From Cheiracanthium punctorium (lineage: Eukaryota; Arthropoda; Arachnida; Araneae; Cheiracanthiidae): DNA of 64,000 bases. The position numbers and the translations under genes were made by a program. The notes under the pieces were generated by a model. The model made no database searches. It saw nothing but the letters and a program-made list of their open reading frames with translations, and had not been told where the DNA came from. Shown here one piece after another: positions 22,438 through 33,585 of the stretch (within the stretch, counting starts at the first letter, position 1; each line of letters starts with the position of its first letter). The DNA is taken from assembly GCA_038373885.1 (NCBI GenBank), contig JAWZYV010012250.1, positions 108,558 to 172,557 on the forward strand. The letters run 5' to 3'.

Positions 22438-22472
<35 letters not shown>

Positions 22473-23667
22473 TTGTTCGTATAAACACGCTAAAAGAGCT
22501 TCTTATAACAGGGTTAAAAAATGGGATAGATTCGAAATTTTATAATATATTTATAAAAAAGGAGTAATTCTAAAATATATTTGTGTGTAATTCCTTGTAT
22601 GTATTAGGATGCAATTTCATAACAGCCCAAACAATTATTTTTTAGGATTTTTTTTACTATCAAATGTTCACATTTCTCCGAGCGACGGAGTCTCTTAACG
22701 ACCGATTTTTCGCAAAACGGAGGGTGGTCGCTCCGAGAAATTTCACTTATATAAAAAAATTTGCTGACAAAATCTACGATTTCAACCAGCATATTAGCGC
22801 AGTTCAAAAAATAAGTTACACTCGTACAATGTAGGTTAAAAATACCCCACATTTTTGAGAAGCTTCCTATACAATACAATAGGACAGGCATATAGTGTAC
22901 TATTTTTCTGTATAATCTCCCAGTCTCTCTCTCTATAAATCAACCGATGCCCTTGCGTTCGAAAAAGGCTCCTCGGTCACAGAGCCTTGGGGAACCTTAG
23001 GCACACCTTAGGGAAAGCTGTTTGATACTGATAACCGTTGAAAAATTTTCTTTCACCTATATGCTCTTTGAAATTGCTGAACTGACTTGAAAGTTACAGG
23101 GTGACAAATCGGGACAATACGGTGAATACTGGCAGACTTTCCATCCAGAAGTGCAAAGCGAAATCTGTGTTGTGCGTGAATAGTGAGGTCTTGCAATGCT
23201 TTCGCTTGAATTTGCACCTCTGTTGAATTTCACAGTTTTGCACAAACCTCTTAGTGTTCCTGAGTGAGACTCAGAATTAATGGTTGCGTGTTTCTGCATA
23301 CAATCGGTGTACACAACTCCATCTTAGTAAAAAAAAAACATAAATAAAGAAAAAAAAGACCAAAATCCATTACTGTTTTCGCTGATAGGAGAAACGTTAT
23401 AACCACAAAAAGCATACTGTTTTGCATACTTAAACTTCGGACATGGCATTTTTTTTTACTCGTACTGTACTGCAAAGATTGCTACTCATCAAGTGAAATT
23501 GCAATTGCTTGAAGATGTGGAACTAGATTACCGTCTGCGCAAGTCGCATCGCGCTTGTTTCGTAACGTTGCCATCTGCGAAGGAACAAGTGTAACTTACT
23601 TTCTGAACGCACTAAGATAGATTTTTCTGTACAAAAGTGGAAAGAAAAAAATAGATATACATCCTAC
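21758..23667. other. Intron 2 sequence without a recognisable gene
   Basis: Includes a T-run (22441-22469). Possible remains of a pogo-like element carry AACGACCGCCCCTATTAAGC near 22224 and GGGTGGTCGCTCCGAGAAAT near 22722. Neither copy end could be bounded. No open frame resembles a known protein. Confidence 0.35.
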
Positions 23668-23771
23668 CGGTCAGACAGTTGTCCGAAAACAAAGACAGAT
23701 GCCAAGAAACCAATCATATACACGGACTTCGCGAAAGATATCAGCCACTCTCTGTCACACACCAGGTCGAA
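23668..23771 (-). CDS. SLC22-like transporter, exon 2
   Basis: The acceptor is CCCACAG and the donor is G|GTAGGAT. It joins exon 1 in phase 0 and reads FDLVCDREWLISFAKSVYMI, then GFLASVFVFGQLSD with the first two bases of the next arginine. E/F-DLVCDR before helix 2 and G.LSDR after it are family hallmarks. Together with exon 3 it forms the DRIGRR motif. Confidence 0.93.
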
Positions 23772-23822
23772 CTGTGGGAGGAGGAAAATAAAAATACACA
23801 AATATATATGTGAAGAATTCTA

Positions 23823-24483
23823 TCGGGTTGTTCGGAAATCAATTTCGTTTTTTCCCAACAGAGGACTTCATTGTATTTTCCATTTCCCAACAGCCAACTT
23901 CACACTTAAGCCGCGTAATCGGTATATATTTTAACAGCCTATATAGCAAGCTTGCTTGCGAAAATGTTCGATGGATTCAGAACAGTAGTTTTTGGTTGGT
24001 ACACTTTCAAATACGGAAACTGAAAAGCGACTGTTTCGACATGTTTTGCTTTTTCTCTATCGAAAAGGTAAAAATGCTGTTTAAGAAAGAAAAGAATGAT
24101 CCGATGTGTATGGAGAAGATGTATTCAGAGAACGCTTGAGCCAAAACTGGTTTTCAAAATTATGATCCCGCAATTTTCGCGGGATCGCCGAAGAAGCGAA
24201 ACTTTGCTCGTACGCAAAAGCGGAGCTTTTCGGCCAGCCTGTACTTATCCCAGTGAGCCATGGTTGAAGAGGCACCACGTTCTGGAAGGCCAATTGTAGC
24301 TGAAAAGACAGAATAAATGCATTCATGGATGAAAACCGGCGAATAACAATTCATGAGATCGCTGAGAGATTACATTTATCGAATTCCTCCATTCTTGATC
24401 ATTTGAAAAGCTTCAAAGCTCGGCTTATGGGTTCCTGATTCCACATATGCTTAAAAAACGAAATGACTTTCCGAACAACGCAG
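23823..24483 (+). mobile_element. mariner-family deletion derivative, copy 2
   Basis: Flanked by TA (23821-23822 and 24484-24485). Terminus GGGTTGTTCGGAAATCAATT at left, complement of the same at right. The internal stretch is a near copy of 8969-9623 but lacks the 81-bp insertion and keeps about 70 extra bases around 24170-24250. The remaining transposase reading frame is broken by stops. It lies in intron 1, a little over 450 bp from exon 1. Confidence 0.78.
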
Positions 24484-24822
24484 TAATTCTAAATGTTTAT
24501 ATATTATGAGTGTGCCTATAATTAACTTACATTATAATTTATATGAATTGGTAGAATAAGAATTTAAATTAATAAAATAGATGACAAATTAAGGAAATTA
24601 TAAGTAAAGATGGTAAGCAAAAAATTCATAATTTAACTGTACAATCTATCACTTAATTTGCCATTGTATGGAAGTCGAAACGAAGACGAGTCCTGGTTGA
24701 ATTCCTAAAATCTGTTAAAGGGCAGCAAGAAAGGGTATGGCATGAGCAAGGCAGGTGAGGTGTTTACATTTCCTGTTACTTCCATTTCTCCTGTTGGTTG
24801 CTGCGGAAGTGGGTAAACGACA

Positions 24823-24897
24823 CTACTAGCAATTTTGCTCGGGCCACTCATCGGCTGGCTACTTGGATGGTGGTAATCCGAGCAAAATTGCTAGTAG
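24823..24897. mobile_element. 75-bp palindromic mini-MITE
   Basis: Perfect 20-bp arms, CTACTAGCAATTTTGCTCGG at 24823-24842 and its complement at 24878-24897, enclose a 35-base loop. A decayed reverse copy is nested in the mariner at 9015-9095, which shows it moves as a unit. It lies 65 bp from the donor of exon 1. Confidence 0.75.
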
Positions 24898-24961
24898 GGG
24901 AGGCATTAGAAGTAGTTAGACTTAACTTTAATTTCCACTAAAGTACTTCATGCTTCCTTAC

Positions 24962-25270
24962 CTCGCTCACTAAGGTATCTGAGTATTCGGAAGTGTCGTA
25001 CTCCCATCTCGTGCACGATACTTCTGCGGACGCGTTCGGGCTGTACACGCTGCACTGCTTGGCCCACTCCCCATCGGCCAAGGACGCGTTCGCTGCCGAT
25101 GGCTCTGTGCATCGGAACGGTACGTTGGGAGCCAGGAATGTCATGGAGTAGCTCTGCCAAATGCCCGCGATGTTGAGGATGAAAAAAACGGCGAATACGA
25201 CTCCCTGCCACGGACCGAAACTGCCGACGATGTCGAAGAATTCCTCTTCAAATTCTCGCATCTTCTGGAC
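24962..25270 (-). CDS. SLC22-like transporter, exon 1 of those visible
   Basis: The ATG at 25261 opens MREFEEEFFDIVGSFGPWQG, followed by helix 1 (VVFAVFFILNIAGIWQSYSM) and the extracellular loop. That loop has NAS twice as possible N-glycosylation sites and cysteines, and ends WEYDTSEYSDTLVSE. F(D/E)..L..VG.FG..Q at the start and W.YD.S.(F/Y)..T(I/L)V.E at the end are SLC22 marks. A strong acceptor (TTTTTTCTTCTTCCCTCAG) ends at 25271, so an upstream exon exists. It is probably 5' UTR, because the ATG gives the usual N-terminus, but a few extra residues (VQK...) are possible. Donor GTAAGG. Confidence 0.9.
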
Positions 25271-27515
25271 CTGAGGGAAGAAGAAAAAATCAATAATAAT
25301 AATCAGTAACGTGTGGGGGAAAACGACGGATTTTTTCCCTAATTGGTATGCTCGGAAAAACTTTTAAAGGGGACTTGGAACCTCAAAGATTTTTTCTGTT
25401 TATTAACTTCCCAGCAAACACACACCTGCTGGCTGAGTCCTTACCAGTGCCGTTCTGCCTTTTCCTTGAGCATCGACACGGCACTGCAAAAAGTAACTGA
25501 ATCGTATCAAAAGTGGTCGCCCGAAAAGTACCTTGCCAGAAGCCCGGGAAGGCAACGGCACTGTGCTGGCATACTGCACCGGATTAGTGCCTATTTACAG
25601 TAATGCTGCCATAATTAAAATACGAGCCAGTGGCGGATGCGGGGTAGGGGCTTATTCATCAACCCCCACCCCCACCCCTAAAAAAAAATGATAGATAAAA
25701 AACAGCAAAACCTGTTGGTCAATCGTTTGCAAATTATGTGCGCCTATCATTAGTGTATTGTGTGCAGTTTTCATAAACTGCAATTTTCTTACGTGTAAAT
25801 AGCACGTGCCGGCCATCATTTGCAATAAAGGCGCTGGCCTGGTATCTTAACCGTGGCTGTAATATAATGGCACGGTGCTGGCTCAGTGCCTATTTACAAT
25901 AATGCTACCAAAATTAAAATAAGAGCCAGTGCCGTATCCAGGGGAAGGGGTTAGGGGGCTTACTTGTCAACCCCCCCCCCCAAATAAAATACATTGCTTA
26001 AGGGTAGCATTTGGATTTACTGTTTCGTTTAGGTAAAATAAGTTTATTAGTTTCTATCCAATCAATTTACATTCAAAACATTTTTTTAATCACCCCCATC
26101 TCTTGAGAAAAAAAATGTTACATTAATCCATTGTTGCACTTCAGCTTTCAAAACAGTCTCACGTTCTCAAACCTTAAAAGATTTTTCTTCACAGTTCAGT
26201 ATTATCGTCGTGATCTGTAAGAATTTCATTTTCTTCATTTGATAAAATCAACCGCTATGATTTTTCAACCGCGGTGCTCTTACTCAAATTTCCGTGCGTC
26301 ATCAACATAATAAATTAAGAAGTCCCGGATAAGCAGCAACCCAGATAATCCGATCTCGGTTAATCGAGAGTCTACTGTTCTTATACGGCGCACATGGGAA
26401 TAAATCTGGATGAGAGCGATTAAAACTAAACAATAAATGAAAAACAAAAAACAGCAGCAAAATCCGTTAGTCCATCGTTTGCAAACTATGCTCGCCCACC
26501 ATTAGTGAATTCTGTGCAGTTTCATAAACTGTAATTTTCTTACAAATACTTCACAATATACTTTTCTTAGAATATACATATACATATATATATTAATCAA
26601 ATTCTTACACGAAGTAATAATAAATTAAGTTGTACTATAGTTACAAACACACACACATAACTTTAGGGTAACATTTTGCTGTATTGTACATGCTATTTAG
26701 ATCAAATGATTTTTCTTATGTTAGCTATTCTAAATAGAAATTTCTACAAGTATACCTGTTGTATAACTACATAACTCATATTTTATGGAAGAAAATACTT
26801 TTATACTCTGAAGTACGCTATGTATATAAAAAACAGTGAAAGTAAAAATTTACCTGTAATATTATCCAACTGAAATCCAAGTAATCTTGGAAAATCAATC
26901 AATGTTGTATGATAAACCAACAGGATTTCAACACTGAAGCAATTTTATTCTTGTATAGCTCCAAACGACGAAACCAAATGAGTTGTCTTGAACAGCTTAA
27001 CCAAAGCAATTTAACTTTTTCGAAAGCTGTACAACAATGAGAAACCGGAAAAAATTTGTATCCTAAATAGTGTACTTGATTCGCAATTCATCAATTATAA
27101 CTCTGTAGTTTCTCTAGGTATGCAAGATATGCGACCGAAATTAAAGACAAAAAAAAAAGAATGGTTGCTAACTTAATGCACTCAAAAATGAGCCAACTTC
27201 CGTTTCAATGAAACTCGCCAATTTTCAAAATATCTTACTGGAGCGGTTCTCTCCCCTCACGTACCATATAAACTTCGTGTTTCATATTTTATGCGCATTT
27301 TATGTATTGTAATTATTCGGCTTAAAATTTGCCGTAATAACTGTTATATTAAATTTTATTATAATAAAATAGTTTTTTTTGGTGTGAAGCTGTGATCTTT
27401 GTTTTTCTCAATTGTTCTGGAAAGTGAAGTGCTTCCTATTTTATGTTTGTAAGGAATTTGAATATAATTACACACTATTCATTTAACCCAAACGTAGAAT
27501 AAATTTTATCAAATA
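25271..27515. other. Upstream region of the transporter gene; duplicated non-coding segments
   Basis: No coding exon was recognised. Segments near 25578-25690 and 25884-25990 are diverged direct copies (AGTGCCTATTTACARTAATG, AAATAAGAGCCAGTG, C-rich run). Those near 25700-25805 and 26440-26550 form another pair (CATCGTTTGCAAACTATG). The first pair looks like a small GC-ended MITE. A transcription start was not identified. Confidence 0.45.
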
Positions 27516-28311
27516 CAGTGAAACCCCGATCTATCGTTCCCGCATCCATCGTTTTCCCGTATTGATCGTTTTATTTCTGTGGTCCCTGCACAACATCTAT
27601 TTGAATAACGTTAAAGGAACCCGCATGTATTGTTCGTCATAAATTGACTTTCCCGCGTCCATCATTGTAAAAATTTTCTCCTGGCTAAAACGAAATTGAA
27701 GGTTAAGTGAAAATATGGCATACAAACTGTAATTGTTTCTTGGTATGAGTTCTTGGTCTGATGATGATCAGATGAACAATGGTTGCATGTTGGAGAGGTT
27801 GTGTATAGCGTGAAATTTAATAATTTTTTCCATTAATCAAGAAGTTGAGGCATGTGGTATCCTAAACATGAAAGAAAGGAAGGTGTGATAATGCAAAAAA
27901 CGAAAATAATGGCGAAGCAGAGGATAATATTCTTGCTACTGAGGAAGAGATTGCACTAGAATGAAGTTTTGAATCAATAATGGTATTTGAAACGGTATGA
28001 ACTTTTATATACAAACATAAAATCACAGAAAAGGTCGAGAAAAGTATTGTAAATCGTGAAAATTCACTGTTTAATTAAAAAAATGATGAAAAACCCAACA
28101 TAAAATACTGATTTTTGGAAAATAAGTATCGCTTATTTTCATCTTCGATTTATTTGATTTGTAACAAATTTGTATTTGTTATACAGTCATTGCGTACTTG
28201 CATAAACACTTCTTTCTTCGTAGTTTGACTTGAACCCGCATTCATCGTTTTCCCGAATTCATCGTTTTTTCCTCCGCACCCCTTGAAAAACGATGAATCG
28301 GGGTTCTACTG
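27516..28311. mobile_element. pogo/Tigger-like deletion derivative, 796 bp
   Basis: TA at 27514-27515 and 28312-28313 flank CAGTGAAACCCCGATCTATC at left and the complement of CAGTAGAACCCCGATTCATC at right. Inner repeats of CCCGCATCCATCGTTTTCCC type recur in both arms. A short stretch (GGTTGCATGTTGGAGAGG onwards) may be transposase debris, but no frame is open. Confidence 0.7.
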
Positions 28312-29130
28312 TATATGTAAACAAAAGAGTCTGAATATTGGATAATGAATACTGAAGTGTGAAGTTCCCGGGTTCTGGTCAATTCGCAGAGCTGTCGATC
28401 TAATTGTCTGAATTTTTGGCCGGTTTCTTCCAGATGTAACGTGAATACGCACTAGTACCCCTTAAAAAGTCCCTCGACTAAGGCAGCCCCCTATCCTAGG
28501 CAGATCGTCCACGTGTAGCGTTACCTTAACCAAAAAAACCAGCTAGAGAAGGGAAAAGGGTTTATATCCTGACCCAGGCTACAGTTATATGTGCTTACTC
28601 CGTCACTGGCTGAGGGGCAATAAGCATGACAAAGCATTTAATATAAATAGGTTACGCACCCCCTCCACCTCATTTTTAACGATAAACCCATGTTTAACCG
28701 ATTTGCGCTCATCATTGGAAAGATGCAAAGGCGAAGACTGCCCTTTTTGACCAGCGTTGTTTCTTAGCTGAGCAGTGGCGTAGCTAGAAAGGGCATCTGT
28801 CCCCGGGCGCAGCATGTACAAGGGACACCATGTTTTCAAACTACCATTGTTTTCTATTTTAGCAAACAGGAGGGGGGGGTGGCAAAAGCTTCAGTTCCAG
28901 ACACTGAAAACCCTTTTTACACTTCTGCAGCATAGGTTTTTGATTGCTCCGCTGAGGCCCAGCGACTGAGCTAGCGCAATCTGAGGAGGCCCATGCTCAG
29001 AAGCAACATTGGTCATAGGAGGATTGTATTCTTCGTTGCATCTTTTCAATAATAAGAGCGAACAGGTTAAGCATGGAAAGACCGTTAAATACTTATAATG
29101 CATATAATATATTATTATAAACCCGCTTAA
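28312..29130. other. Sequence without a recognisable gene
   Basis: Contains CAGTGGCGTAGCTAG near 28773, a hAT-MITE-like left end. No partner or 8-bp duplication was found. Confidence 0.35.
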
Positions 29131-29491
29131 CCTGTTCAGGACCGGCGAAAGGAGAAAGAAGCCCTTCCCCAGGCCCGCGCGCTCAAAGAGACTACGCACG
29201 CACGGGACCGGTATGATATTTGAAATGATATTTGAGGTTTAATCAAAAAAAAGCTCGGAACCGAAAGTGCAAATTGAAGGTCAAAGCTCTCTGGAATGAT
29301 ATTTGAAAATGTAACAGACTTCAACCGCCATCTAGTGCCGTTTAAAAATTCAAATAAAACGTTCCAATCTGAAATCACGTCTGTGTGATGATGGGCCGGC
29401 TGGCACGGAAACACTGATCACAAATACGATATCGCGGGCCGTGAGGGAAGAATCGTCTGATCACATATACGCGATCACGGTCCTGAACAGG
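29131..29491. mobile_element. piggyBac-like MITE, 361 bp
   Basis: TTAA at 29127-29130 and 29492-29495. Perfect 14-bp inverted ends CCTGTTCAGGACCG / CGGTCCTGAACAGG. The interior is GC-rich and non-coding. Confidence 0.85.
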
Positions 29492-29513
29492 TTAAACAAA
29501 AGTGGAATAAACA

Positions 29514-29590
29514 CGTTTCGGGTAGTACAAAAGGTTCACCCCTTCGCCACGCTCCTGCAGAGGGTGGGCCCTTTGTACCACCCGAAACCT
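29514..29590. repeat. Hairpin repeat with CGGGT..ACAAA arms
   Basis: GTTTCGGGTAGTACAAAAGG at left and CCCTTTGTACCACCCGAAAC at right pair with few mismatches around an 18-20-base loop. Confidence 0.7.
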
Positions 29591-31776
29591 TCTTGCAATT
29601 CTTCTGTGAAACTTGGATAATTCAAATTTTTGGTCGATTCCTAGATTTTTTTTATTTTCTTTTTTCTGAGAGAATATATATTATTCGGAATTTTTAGATA
29701 TTTCGAATTTTTTCTTTTGTGTTCTTTCTATATTATTATGCTATACTATATTAATCTATTTTTCACTGAAAAGAGGGAAACTCACAATTTCAAAGTTTAT
29801 TAGAACGTGTAAATTTCTTTGAACAAAATGAAGGGCTTTCAGGAGAAACCGATTTATTTCCCTCCAGTTTCTATGAATACAGCAGGCACATATCCAGAAA
29901 AACAATTTCGGGGGGGGGGTCCAAACGGTAAAAAAGGCTAATTTTTCACAAAAAGACTATATAATTATCCATTTAGTAACAAAAATGAAAACTTCGGGGG
30001 GGGGGGGGGGGGTCCGGACTTCCTGAACCACCACGTAAATACGTCCTTGGAATACAGGTAAAAGGCTATATTACACCTCAGATTAAAATAGACAAGCAAT
30101 TTTTTATTTTCTTTCTTCAAACGCATAAAAAAATACATCTGTACGGCGTATAAATAATCTGAATTAATAGAGCCAAATCCGCGATAACAGTTCGAATCTT
30201 TGCAATTATATCTCGTGAGAAGTAAGCTGACGACGCTATAATTTTTGGCTAGACATCTGGTTTGTGCGCATATAGTTTTTTTACATGTGAGGTCGCGCGG
30301 TAAATCAAACATTTAATTCGAGAGTAATCGAAACAGCGTAAAGAAAATAAAATTCCTAAATGAACACATTGCGTACTTTCTATTTCTGACTATTACATGA
30401 AATACTGGCTCATTGCTTAATTTCTAGCAAAATAATAGTAGGAGCTCGAATTTGTTTTATTGTATAAATTTGAGCATTAATTACTTAATTTATATTTAAA
30501 AATTAAGCAAGCTTTTGTTTTGTCACTGTTAAATGTTAATAGAATAAATTAATTATCAATAGAATCAATTATGTAAGCTGTTAAAAATTTTAATTTAATC
30601 TAAAATTCTCTGAAAAAAAAGGAGTACAGGAGCTGAACTCCCATGCAAATTAAGACCTTACTGGCCTTCGTGTAATACTCCCTCCAACATATTTCTGCAC
30701 CCCGATTCGGTAGATTTTAAAAGCGGCTTAACGTAGAAAAAGTCTTCTAATATGTTTTCAGGAAAATTTTAGCAAAATTGTGAAAAATTAATATAAATTA
30801 TAAAAATTTTAAGAATATAAAATTTTATTCTATACATAGGCTCTCATATACAGGGTGGGGTTTCACTGTCGATGCATTAAACATTTTTATAGCATACTGA
30901 ACTCGTTTGTTTTATTTTAGTTTTCAGTGCTAAAATTTTTGAAAGCACAGTATGAACTACTCCTTTTAACACCCCCCCCCCTCGAAATAAAATTTTAGCA
31001 GTGACCCTGCCTTTGGGTGCTTGGAAATTATATCCCTTAACACTTCTACACAGTATGAAAGTAAAATAATATTATTTAATCAAAATAACGAAATTTTATG
31101 CTAACACTACGAAATATATACAGGCCCATTACCGCCAAATAGTGCTGGTCCGGTACATTTTAAGCAGTACCACGCCGTTAACTTTTCTGTGCATGCCATA
31201 GACACATGGCGCTTCGCCGTTACTGGTTATGTACTGGCGCATATACATTTTTCAGATACTGGTACTCCAGTGACTTTCTGCCAACGGCAATGCACTTTGA
31301 TCCCGATATACGGCACTTTGCTAGCACGACAGGTACCTTGCCGTTATTTTGCGGGCAGTAGTGTGTTTTCTGGCAACAGTGTGTTAGCCCTTTATCTACT
31401 GAATTAAGAATTTCCAAGTTTATCTCCTCGAATCTATTAGTTTTCTCTTGCTATAATTAGGCAATGAATGATAAATACTGATTTATGTAATGAAAAATAA
31501 AATTATGAAAAAATACTGGATTACTGGTTTTATAAACAGTTAATTAGCCTTTTTCAAATGAGTATAGGATCCACCCATCTGAAGGAGCCAAGCAATACTT
31601 TGATCGACACACTTTTAGAAAATCTAAATCTTTAATCGTAAAACAGACGTCTGAAATTCACTCATGCTCTTTTTTGGGGATGAAGGGGCTCGACATGATT
31701 AGAAAGCGAGCGGAAAGCTGTCTATTTAAAACAATCTGCTCTAATGGAACATGCAGACGTGATGTAAGCTGATTAA
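29591..31776. other. Sequence without a recognisable gene
   Basis: AT-rich, with two G-runs (29909-29918 and 29995-30012) each after TTCG, probably parts of GC-ended MITEs. The GC-richer block 31120-31400 has no identified family. Confidence 0.4.
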
Positions 31777-32254
31777 CTCTTTGAGGCGCAACCCATTCCC
31801 AACGCTGAAAAAAGGGCAGCCGTTGCCATCGCTCAATTTAACTACCAGCAAGATGGCGGACGATCGAAACGTTCATCGAGTGCCACAGATCTAGAGACCC
31901 TTTTTTGAGGACAGCTGGCCGTGCCGCACAGCCAGCTGTCAAAAAAGGGTCTCTAGATCTGTAGCACGCGATGAACGTTTCGATCGTCCACCATCTTGCT
32001 TGTCGAGCGATGGCAACGGCGCAATCTTTCCAGCTGTTCTCGCATTCTTCCATTTTTCAGCAGATGTCAGTGCTGTTAAAAATGATCGTGACAATTTTTT
32101 TACGGGAAATGGCGTGCAAAAAAGTAAAGGATTCTCGTGAAGCTATGTCACCCGCAACTATTTTTATAGAAATCAAATCTATTCTTCGTGACTGGCAACA
32201 GTCAAAACGTCTGATTTTGGTGTTCCTAGAGCGGGAACACTGCGCGTTAAAGGG
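31777..32254. mobile_element. piggyBac-like MITE with arms of about 90-100 bp
   Basis: TTAA at 31773-31776 and 32255-32258. The ends are CTCTTTGAGGCGCAACCC and GCGCGTTAAAGGG. Inside, about 31819-31919 and 31930-32021 are near-complementary arms separated by roughly 10 bases (GCTGGCCGTGCCGCACAGCC at the tip). The right half recurs at 6097-6384 without the left arm. Confidence 0.8.
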
Positions 32255-32321
32255 TTAAATGAAGTATCTGAGAGTGATTTTTCAAAGAAATGGTTACAAT
32301 GAATAGATTTTTATCTTTTTA

Positions 32322-33585
32322 CTAGCTGAAGTACCCGTTCTTCGCACGGGAATGAATGGACTTTTTGATATTACGATTTGTGGTGATTACTATTCATTGT
32401 AATAAACAGATATAGCAAAGTGGATATCGCGTTATATTGTGTCCAATAATCATGCATACCGATTGCAAGGCAAATCGTTTGTACGGTGCAGAAGGCCATG
32501 CGGTCGTAGCGCAATCTAGTGGCGAATTTTAGCAAAACGGATACGGCGAAAATATTTTTCGCATTCAGATATCGATGTATACGAATTTTCATGACTATTG
32601 GCTGCACAGTCCTGAAGTTCATGTGTTGACGCGACATCTAGTGGCAAGTTATAGGAAAATGGATAGCGCCAAACTCTTCCCCGTGTTCAAATATCTATGT
32701 ATACCTATTTTCATAGGATTATTTGCACAGTCAAGAAGTGATACACAGCAGGGCCATCTAGTGGTTCAATAAAGTAATGATTTGCTACAGCGCCGTCAAG
32801 TGGCGAGTTATAGCAAAATGGATAACGCCCAAAATATTCTCATTGTTCAAATAGCTATGTATAACTGATTTTCATAGCGACCGTGTTCAACTATCTATGT
32901 ATACCAATTTTCATAACGATCATTTACACAGTCAAGAAGTGATACACTGCAGGGCCATCTAGTAGTTAATTAAAGTAATGATTTGCTACAGCGCCGTCAA
33001 GTGGAGAGTTATAGCAAAATGGATAACGCCAATATATTCTCATTGTTCAAATAGCTATGTATACTGATTTTCATAGCGACCGTTTGAATGGACAAGAATT
33101 TGGCCTGCTGCAGCGTCATCTAGTGGCGAGTTAATATAATAATGCATTGCAGTGTCATCTAGTGGTGAGTAACATCAAAAGGAACGCAGTTAGAATATAT
33201 TCTTCGTGCTCAAATGTGTAAGTATAAAAAATTTTATGCCGAGCGGTCGAACGGTATAGAAGGTAATGCTTTGCAGAGCCATTTAGCGGCAAGTTACAGC
33301 AAAATGGATAGTGAAAAATATTCTCCGTGTTCTGATATTCGCGTGTACCAAATTTCATCGAAATCGGTTGGACGATATTCGCATAGCAAACGGCTAAACG
33401 GAATAGAATTCAACGTTGTGCTGCGGCACCAAGTGGCAACTTAAAGAAAACGGATAGCATAAAAACTTTCTCCATCATAAAAGACTTAGGTGAACCAAAT
33501 TTCATCGTGCAACGGTGCTGGAGTTTTTCAACCTCATAAACATATACAAACATTCATTTTTATCTATAACCAGTGTAATTATATA
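32322..33585 (-). mobile_element. Non-autonomous Helitron unit X1 (end of a head-to-tail chain)
   Basis: On the minus strand the 3' end is CCCGTGCGAAGAACGGG (hairpin, 32334-32350), then eight bases, then CTAG followed by host T: a textbook Helitron terminus. Its 5' boundary TATATAAT at 33585 abuts the CTAG of the next unit. The body is made of degenerate 110-200-bp subrepeats carrying AGCAAAATGGATA and CATCTAGTGGC-like blocks. The 76-codon frame at 33214-33444 is shared with sister units but is not a known protein. Confidence 0.85.

Larger units (their letters stand above)
1..25270 (-). other. SLC22-like transporter gene, span of visible exons and introns (partial)
   Basis: Seven coding exons join into one open frame of 392 complete codons plus one base, about 70% of the usual 520-560 residues of the SLC22 family (organic cation/anion/zwitterion transporters, plasma membrane, 12 helices). 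Intron sizes from 5' to 3' are about 1.2, 8.9, 2.9, 2.7, 2.0 and 3.7 kb, and a seventh exceeds 2.6 kb. All six complete introns begin GT and end AG, and codon phases match at each junction. The family marks are in order: a cysteine- and glycosylation-rich first loop, DRIGRR after helix 2, PESPRWLL before the central loop, and a second GRR. The 3' exons (helices about 10-12 and stop) are not in the window and should lie left of position 1. Substrate cannot be assigned from sequence alone. Confidence 0.9.

Noticed and set aside
22441..22469. Long T-run as a poly(A) tail of a minus-strand retrocopy
   Set aside because: No coding or LINE-like sequence precedes it on the minus strand and no target duplication was found.
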